Assembly (NCBI GenBank): GCA_019096065.1
Contig: JAGUCH010000004.1
Span: 1,860,001-1,924,000, forward strand
Length of the DNA: 64,000 bases
Source: Paracyclopina nana
Lineage: Eukaryota > Arthropoda > Copepoda > Cyclopoida > Cyclopettidae
Reading direction: 5' to 3'
Below are positions 34,501-43,500 of the stretch, one piece after another (within the stretch, counting starts at the first letter, position 1; every line of letters starts with the position of its first letter). The translations under genes and the position numbers were made by a program. Under the pieces are notes generated by a model that did no database searches, was not told where the DNA came from, and saw nothing but the letters and a program-made list of their open reading frames with translations.

Positions 34501-37500
34501 TTTGATCTTCCCTGCCATTGGTCCTGTTTGCATCACCCTTGTCATTAGCGGGATTGATGCTGCGCCTTTTCCTTGCTCCAGTGCCACGAAGACTTCCTCG
34601 TCGGCCATCTTGTGGTCCCAGCAGTTCTTCACCACTCCTTCCAACAACTTCCTGTGCTGCTCGAATTGGACCTGGTCGACTGGTTGGATCATCGGGATCT
34701 CGTTTAAGGGGCCAAACTTGTCCTCAACCTTCGCGAGCTGCGGGCCGTGCGAGACAGCGATGGCAAAGTTCGGCCGTAGTGGCATTGACATCATTTGGGC
34801 CCTGCGCAGTGCTTTAAATTGATCAGATCGTTGGGCTTTATACCTTTGTTTTGCAGTCCTCGTATCGTTGTCGGCTTTTGGACCATAGTTGAACTTGCTG
34901 CCAAGGATGAGCGTCCCAGGGTCCACGTAGTGAGTTTCCAGGATCCTCTTGATGTCCTCGGCGTCGGCGTCCTTGTAGAGCACGACCCTTGGTATTTTTG
35001 TCTTCTCTGCCCATACCTTTTTGATATTGTCCAAGTTGTACGGGGCTATATTCTGGATTAACTCGATTTTCCAGGGTTCATCGTCGTCCTTCTCCACCAC
35101 TTTCCTTGCCGGAGACGACCCGCCGAGCACAATTTGCTCAGTCGTGTCGTTCAGGCTAGATAGTGACGATTCGAGTGACTTCTTTGCTCCTCGAGACGTG
35201 GATGGCCTTGGCGAGGACGGGGTTGATTGTCTCACTGGCGGTCCTAATCTTGATTTGACGTCTTTTTTCGGATTGACTTTAGGCGTGATTGCTTTTCTTT
35301 CCATTGATGCCTGGATTTCTCGGTTACGCTTGATGATCGCCTCTTCTTCCTCCGTTTTGGGCTTCTTAGTCACGCTGCTCCTCGACCTCGTTCTCTCCTT
35401 GTCGCGGCCTCTTTCACGCTCACGTTCACGTTCACGCTCACGGCTGCGGTCTCGCTTTGATTTTTGGTCGGACATCTTCCTATCGAACAATTTTGCTGCT
35501 AAGTCGAATTCGCCGGAAGCCAGTTTTAACCAGCTGTTGTTTGACGAACTTTTTCTATCGGGGCTCATTTCCGTTAGGTTGCGTGATTTTATAACGAGGT
35601 TTCGCGAACATTTCATAATGAGTTTTATTATACTAGCATAAATGTCGACAATAAAATTGATAGCAGAGTTCGTTCTTTCTTTCCAGGTTTTCTTTTGGTG
35701 TTGCGTATTTGATTGTGGTTGTGTTTGTTGTTGTTGCTGTGGTTGTGGTTGTGGTTGCTGGCTGATGTGAGTCATTTTGCGTTGGTGAGGGTGGTTTTTT
35801 TTTTTTTTTTTTACTCGTCCACCAATGGTAGGCTTTGAGTGGGGGCCAATTGTCTGATGCCCCTCTCAATTAGTCCATTTCTTGTTTTCACCAATGCCGA
35901 CCTCACAATGCCGTCCTCGCTTTTGAACACTTTTTCCACACTTCCCACCAACCACCGTGGTCTGTGCTTCTTCAACAAGTCTTCTTCTGCTACCACAACT
36001 CTATCTCCAACTCCCACGTTTTGATTCGCTCTTGTCCACTTCGCCCTTTTTTGCAGTTCTTGGACATAATAATCGACCCATATCTCCTGGTATTTTCTTT
36101 GTCCTCTTGCTATCAGTCTTAGCTCTGGCAGGTATTCTGCGCCCTCATCAAGATTACTGGTATACGTTTGTCTTCCCACCAGCATGTGATTTGGTGTGAT
36201 TACTTCAAAACCATCCTTCATCCTCATCACTGCGATTGGTCGACTGTTTATCAAGTTTTCGGCGATGGCAGTCAGCGTTCGGAATTGTTCGAACTGATAT
36301 TCTCCATGTTCGCAATTTTGCATCGCTCTCTTTGTGAGTTTGACATATGCTTCACTTAAACCATTGGCCTCGTGGTCTTTTGGGGGGTTAAATTTCCATT
36401 CTCTAACCTTGTTGCTGACCATCATTTGCACTCGATTCCAATCCATCTCTGTACTTTTGTACACCTCGTCGTCCGGCACGGTGCCGCTCGAATGTACAGG
36501 TTTCTTCCCATTATCACTCACTTCGGTTGTTGCCACTCCGAGCTGTCCAAAGGAGCCTTCATTGTCACTGTAAATTTGGTCAATGTTTCCGCGCCTTGCC
36601 GTCAGTCTTTCCATGGCCATTATCAGTGACTCGGTATTCCTGCTCAGCGTTGCTTCCAAGGTGATCACTTTCGTTTGTAAGCACACCGTGACCAATATGT
36701 ACGCCTTGAATCTTTGCCTCAACATTTTCACCCAGTAGTGTCCAGTGAAGTCCATCGCTATTTGTTTGCATGGTCTTATCGTTGTCAAGTCTAGTCTTTG
36801 CGCTGGGCCCATCAACTGAGTCATTGTTGGTGAGCTTCTCCTGGTGCACAGTGGGCATTGTTTTGTGACATGATGTGCAATTTTCTTAACATCTGGTCCT
36901 CCGAATTGTTGAGTGAGCATCAGCCACAATGTGTCGTATGGCGCGTGGTTTTCAATTTTGTGGATGTAGCTTGCCAGCATCAGAAACGGCCAAGTCTTCG
37001 GCATGATTATTGGGTATTTTCTGGACAATTCTATGTCGTCCTGGTTGATGCTTCTAGTGCTGGCGCGCATTATACCCTCACCATCGATAAAGGGGCAATA
37101 CTTGTCCAGCTTTTTGTTCCTCCACTTTTTCGTTTTCTCGAACTCCTCCACGTCTTGAATGTAGGCTAGGCCTTGCCCGTATATGATCATGTTCCGTACC
37201 ACCTCTGCAATCTTTGTTTGATCGATCACTTCGCCTTGAGGTTTGCCAAACATTTTCGCTCTCGCCAATGATCTCACCATTCTTGGCCACTGTAGAATCC
37301 GTTTTTCAAGTCGGAGGGCCTTCATCTTTTGGTAAGTTATGGCCAATCTGTGATTCCATTGTGGGTCTGCTGGTGGGATTTTGTGCGGCAACACTCGTCC
37401 ACATTGAGTGGTAACTAGATAGGTCGGACAACTAGGATCCAATCCTATCATAAGCGTTACTTCAAACTCGGTGCCTAGTAACTCACTTTCTGCCACTTTC

Positions 37501-40500
37501 AGGTCGAATTTTGGCCAATCTTCTTCTGGATCCTGGAAGAAGGGAGCTCCAGTCCAGTAGTTGGGGTGGTTCATGATCTGGTCTGGCGTTCCTCCCCTCG
37601 ATGGCAGGTCACTAGCGTTGTAGCCAGTCTTGATGTAGTGCCATCTGTCTAGCCTCGTTGTGTCGCTAATTTCGATAGTTCTGTTTCTGATGAACACATC
37701 TCTTTCGACTCCTGGCTTTCTGATCCAGCATAGTACTGGCTTGTTGTCTACCCAATACCATACGTCTTTTTCTTTGATTCCAAGCAGTGGTGCCAACCTA
37801 TTGGCTAGTCTTGATGACATCAACGCTCCAGCCAGCTCTGCTTTGGGGATATTCAGTGACTTGACTTTTTGCAGTTTGGTTTTTGTCGTGAGTAGTTGCA
37901 ATTCCGCAGTTTCCACGTCCTGTACCATTGCGGTACATGCAAAGGCAGTGTCTGAGCCATCGCTGCACATTAGAAGTCTTTTTCTTCCTGATCCACTGCT
38001 GGCTTTCCTTGGAAACTGAATTACCGCTGCTTGTTCCATCTGGCTAAGCCATTTGCCAAACAGTTTCAGTGCGGACTTTACTTTTTCATTGTCCACCTTC
38101 TCCAAGTCTGTATCCCACTTAATTTTGGCTTCCTTGTCTGCCTGGCACACCATTTGGAAGCACTGTCTCGCTGGAATGACAAAAGGACTTATTATACCTA
38201 GGGGGTCGAAAATTCTGGCGATTGTTTGTGCTATCGCTCTTTTTGTGATCTTTTTAATGTCTGGTTTTTCGAACTTATAGCCTAAGGTGTCCTTGTCCGT
38301 GTTCCAGCTAAGACCCAGTGTTGCATGTGTGTATTCGCCATCATCTTCTGTGGTCATTATGGCCATGGATGCTTCTTTGTCCTCCTGCGGAATATTTTCC
38401 AGTACGCTCTGGTCGTTAGAGACAAATTTTCTGAGTTCCATACCACACATTGCCAAGACCGCCTTCGCCTCCTCGATCACTCTTTTGGCCACGGCCTTGT
38501 CTGGAAAGGCCACCAGCAGATCGTCCATGTAGACCTTGATGTTGGCCTTTAATTCTTCTGATCCATGTTTTTCGATGTGGTGCTTGACCACGAAGTTGGC
38601 CACACTGGGTGCTGATCTTAGTCCAAATGGCCATCTTAAAAACTGATAAGCCACTCCATTGACCCAGATTCTAAGGTACCTCTTCTGGTGGTCTGCGACC
38701 TTGATCATCAGGAACATTTTCTCTATGTCTGCTGCTACCGCTACTTCACCCGACCGAAATTGTATCAGTGTGTCGTAGATATCAGCTAGAAAATTTGGAC
38801 CAGGATACTGTTCGTCATTTATGCTTCTTCCTTCGAATTTTTGCTTCGCGTTATACACGAATCTGTACTTGGTTGTTAGGCTAGTTCTTTTTGGCACGCA
38901 GAAGTAGGGCATGAAGTATCCATTTTTGATGTCTTCCTCTGGTACTTTTTCGATGATTCCTCTCCTTTCATATTCGTCCATGGTGTTCAAGACTGCCTCC
39001 CAGACGTCTCCTTCTGCTTTGTGGGTTACGTCGATGCCTCTTTGAATTGCTTTGCATGCTTTCCAGTTATTTGGTAGGTTTGGTGGGTTGTTCAAGAATG
39101 GGATGTCCACAATGTAGTGGCCTGAGTCTGACTGTTTGATGCTGGCCTTCATTTTGTTTAGTGCTATTTCTTCTGCCAGTGTGAGCCTTTTTACGGCCTT
39201 TTCTCCGGCCTGTATTCCCAGGGCCTCTATGCCGTTGTTTCTTTCCATTAGGTATTGAAGCTCGTCATCGTTCAGTGCATCACTCACATTTCTTTGCGAC
39301 CAATCGTGGACCAGCATTGTGCTTTCTGGTCCCCCTGACATTGGGTGGTACAACATGGTCCACCCCAGTGGGGTCTTTCTCACGAGTGGTCCATCTTCCA
39401 CCAGGATGTCTCTTATGCTTTTCATGAGCTTGAGGTTGTCGAATCCGAGGAGCATGCGCACTGGTCCTTCAACTGGTGTTGGGAATTTGATATCTTTAAT
39501 CTGCGCATATGATTCCTTGATATCGTTTGGATCGATTGCTTCGATTGTTGAAGGCAGTCCGAAGGTTCTTGTTTTCACCTCGTATGACTTGGTTGATCCG
39601 ATGGGCCTCATGAACAGTCTGCTTTTCAATGATTCTTTTCTTATCTTCTTGTTGTCTCCAACCACGTGGACTGTCATTGATTCTCGTTGCCCTTCCAGTT
39701 GTAGTTTTTCCTCCACTAGAGCGTCATTGATTGTTACGCTCGAGCCCTCGTCCATGACCATGTTGATTCGCAATGTCTTGGTGAAGCTTTCATCTTTTGA
39801 TATCTCGACTGGTACAGTCCTCCATGATTTGCTCATCCCACCAAACAACGCCACCACCTCCTCATCGCCGGAGGTTGCTGCTTGTCCCTTTTCGGCCGGG
39901 CCATTATTTCCCAGTCCGATTAAGGTGACACTTTCACTCTGTTTTTGCACCAGCTTTTCCACGTTCAAGTTCAGCTGAGTGATCGATGCTAGCAATGCTG
40001 CGTTTATTTGACCCTCAGATGAGCTCCTCTTTTTTGCATTCAAGTGAAGTTTGGTGTTGTGCTTGTCTGATCCACATTTTGCACAATTTTGCTTCGACTT
40101 GCACTTTTCCAGCTTGTGTCTTCCTGCGATACATCTCGGGCAGAGCTTGCTTTCACTGACTTTTGCGAGTATTTCTCTCAGTGGAAAGTCCCCCCATTTT
40201 GGGCAGTCCAGTCCTTTGTGGCCGTCGGTGTCGCAGACGAAGCATGGTCCTCCCCTGTTTGCAAGCATGACTGCTTCTTCATCGTCAGAGAACACCTCCT
40301 CAGGGTCAGCTTCCAATGTGGTGTCTAGTTCATCGTCGGATTCATCCGCTGCAAGGACATTTTCTGATGTTGCTCTTTTATATTTATTATACCTGAATGG
40401 GGGTCTTTTCTTTTGGGCTGCGTTGTCCTCTTTGTGTTCGTTTGCTCCCGTGATATTTTTGAGGATGTTTTCGGCCTTCAGACTGCTCATGTGCTCCTTT

Positions 40501-43500
40501 GTTCTTTCCCTGGCCCAGGTGAAGAACAGCCTCAGCGAGTTTTCTGACTGCCACCTCTGTGACTTGTAGATCTTGTAGTCCTTCTCAGTTTCTCTGTCCA
40601 TCCTCAATGTAGCTAGCAGCTCGTCTTCCCCATTCAATGGGTCCTTGCCTTGTTTGGCCTTCTGGATGAGAATTTTGCTGATCAAGTTTTGTACATCGTC
40701 AATTGTATTGGCGTTTCTTATTGACATCTGAGGCAGTTGTCGCAGTTTTTCAAGTAGAGTTTGAACTAGTTCTTTTGCTTCTCCTGGCCAGTGACCGTAG
40801 TCTGTTTCCAGGGTGTCCAGGGCCGTGATGAATCCAGTGAGGTTGCAGTCGAAGTCATAGATCTTGGCGAATGCTCTCCCAGTTGTCCATTGCTTGAGGG
40901 TGGCCATTTTTTCAAACCAATCCATGTTTTTCTTCATCACTATTTTTGCGTGGACAAATTCTCTGAAGACCCTGTACTTGTCTGGGTTCTCGCCGTCAAA
41001 GGTCATTTTAAAGTTGTCCTTATAGTTGTCTCTTTGCAAGCTGGGGTCGTAGTATTTTTCCACGTTTTTCCTCTGTATGAGATCTGCCCAGCACGCGTCA
41101 TCCCTGATGATTTGTCTAGCTCGCTCAATGGGTGTGTTTTGAGCGAGGAACCTCTGTTCTTCCTTACACCTGTAGTCGTACTCTTCAGGGTTTATTGTAG
41201 TGCCTGCCATGTGGGGACCAAAACTTGCGGGCATTAGCCCACTAGAGTTTTGTGTTTGTCCCCCTGTTATAGGTGTTGTTGGCTCGTATTGGAAGAACTG
41301 CCCGCTGGTACGCGATGTAGAGTTGGCGATTGGTTGGCTCCAAGTCGTTTCCATGAACTTGATCTCGTCGGCCACCTGCCTGGCTCCGCACACCATGCCT
41401 GAGGTGTCAACCGTGAAATTGTTTCTTGCGATAGAGTCTTTGATGTGCCTTTCAATGGTTTCTCTCGCTTGTTCTCTTGACTTGGCCTCCGCGATAAGTC
41501 TCAGCCTGGCATCGGCAGTTGCGTCCCTGCCTTTCCTCGCACAATCCTTGATAGCTTTCACTTCCACGTCGTGCCTCTTGAGGAGTTCCTCCAGCTCCAG
41601 TTGAGTTGCTGGGGGATTGGTTGCTTGTGGCTGGCCTCTATTTTCAGTCTCTGCCAATTGGCTTGGTTGAGGGGGGCTCTTCTCCACATCGTCGGCCCAG
41701 CTCGCTGTGTAAAGAGCTCTGTGCAATTTTTGAGCTTTGTGCACCGCTCTTCTATACTCTTGGAGTAGGGGCTGGACAGTAACTGTCTTGAACTCTGAGG
41801 CCGCTGCTTGTGGTAGCGCACTCATCACTTCTGTGGCCGTGGTCGCTGCGTCTTTTTGCAGCTGTACCAAACGACCCCATATTGCCTTTGCTTCCTTCTC
41901 TTTGATCTCTTTTCCGTATACCCAGTCCCCAAGTCTCGCAGGTGGACCTCGCTTCCGTGGTGGGTAACGGTTGTCTTCTGTGACATTAGCTACCCAGGAA
42001 TTCCCAGTGTAGAAAATGTCGTTAGCTGAGTTTGCTTAATCTCCCGCGTGAATTTGCTAGTTGGGCGCCATGTTGTCGTATTGCAGGATTGGCAATCACG
42101 AGCTCTGGGTCGACCTGGTGAGCCCGGGGCGGGCGGTGAGCGGCCTCGAAGTATCACGATGTTCAGGGCCGGCTGAGGTCGATTGATATAAGATGTGAAT
42201 CACGAAATAAATCTGTAGAATCCAGAAATGCAGGGTAGTGTCGTTTATTTAGACTTTTCACTAGGAAATCTAAATAACAACTAACGTCAATTTTGTTATT
42301 CTATGTACAGCTTTTTGTTTACATTTCGGAACTTGAAGTCGCAGTAAAACGCAACCTCTCGATATCTTTACAGTGGTCAAGTGGTCAATGGTCTCGAGGC
42401 TGAAAAAAGACACTTTCATCCACTGACATTGGAGCCCCTGGCTCCCTGTTTACATCGTTAGCTGCTACAGCAGAGCATAACTGGAATCGCCCTGGCTCCT
42501 GGCCAGGGCCAGTGAACCCTGAATTTTTTCGCTTGTGACAAGCCTCAAGGTCAGCAAAGACCTCACGAGGCTGAAAAATGACAATTTCATCCGCTGACAA
42601 GGGAGCCACTGTTATCTGCTACAGTAAAGCTTAAGTGGATAGCCCTGGCTCCTGGCCAGGGGCAGGGCCAATATGCCCAGAATTGTTTGCTTGAGACAAG
42701 CCTCCAGGTCAGCATAGACCTCAAGAGGCTGAAAAATACAGTTTCTCACTGCCATGGGAGCCAGGGGCGCTCTGTTGGCTTATTAGCTGCTATTGCAGAG
42801 CATGACTGTAAATGCCCTGGCTCCTGGCCAGGGGCAGGGACAATGTACAGGTGTGCACTGACATGTTTAATATCATAAAGAAAGTTTGCCCATGACTTCA
42901 CTTCCGCTTGTCTGTTTATACAGTCTGTCCCGTAGATTTCTGTACACTGCACTGTCAGAAGTTTGTGTTAAAACTTCTGGAAATACTAGGCACAATGGAT
43001 ACCATTGGAAAGCTTGAGACTTAAGCCATCTTTTTTAGTTTTGAGATTTTTAAAAATTATTAATTCAAATTTTGATTTACACCACAAAATTGATAGTTAC
43101 TCCAAATTCACACCCATTTTCACTGATTTTTGTGATGAAAAGTCACTTTCACAAAAAAATTATTTATTCAATTTCACATAAAATTGATTAAACATTTGAT
43201 ATTCATAAACAAAAAATCCCAAAGATGTGATGTTTTAAACACCAATTTTGAAACTTTTTTAGTAGGCAGTGGCCTTATTGGTTTTTTTCTTTTTACTGAA
43301 AAATATCCTTTCCAATCAACCACCTTTCTGATGAGCCAGCACAGTGCTGCAAGATTTTTTTTCATGAAAAAATGTCAAAAAATAGCCAGGAATAGTTTAG
43401 CTGAAAATTTGGTCAATAACAGCCGATTTTGGCAAATTTGCTTTTTTGGGAGAAAAATTAAGGGTACCTCAGGAAAATTGAGTTTTCTCATTTTTTTACT

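Larger units (their letters stand above)
31914..42372 (-). mobile_element. Young BEL/Pao LTR retrotransposon with a second large ORF
   Basis: LTRs of 302 bp at 31914-32215 and 42071-42372 begin TGT and end ACA on either strand, and differ at one visible site (T/C in CAGGGC[T/C]GGCTG). The 5-bp target duplication GTGGT flanks it at 31909-31913 and 42373-42377. Read on the minus strand, the 5' LTR is followed by a tRNA-Lys-type primer binding site, gag-pol (to 35811), an 18-nt A run, ORF2 (to 32344) and a polypurine tract before the 3' LTR. Both ORFs are uninterrupted. Near-identical LTRs and intact ORFs imply recent, possibly still active, transposition. It lies in the CPSF4 intron in the sense direction. 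Confidence 0.95.

Noticed and set aside
32344..35775. Envelope-like gene of a BEL/Pao retrovirus-like element
   Set aside because: No signal peptide, transmembrane helix or fusion-protein features; instead nuclease motifs and zinc knuckles.
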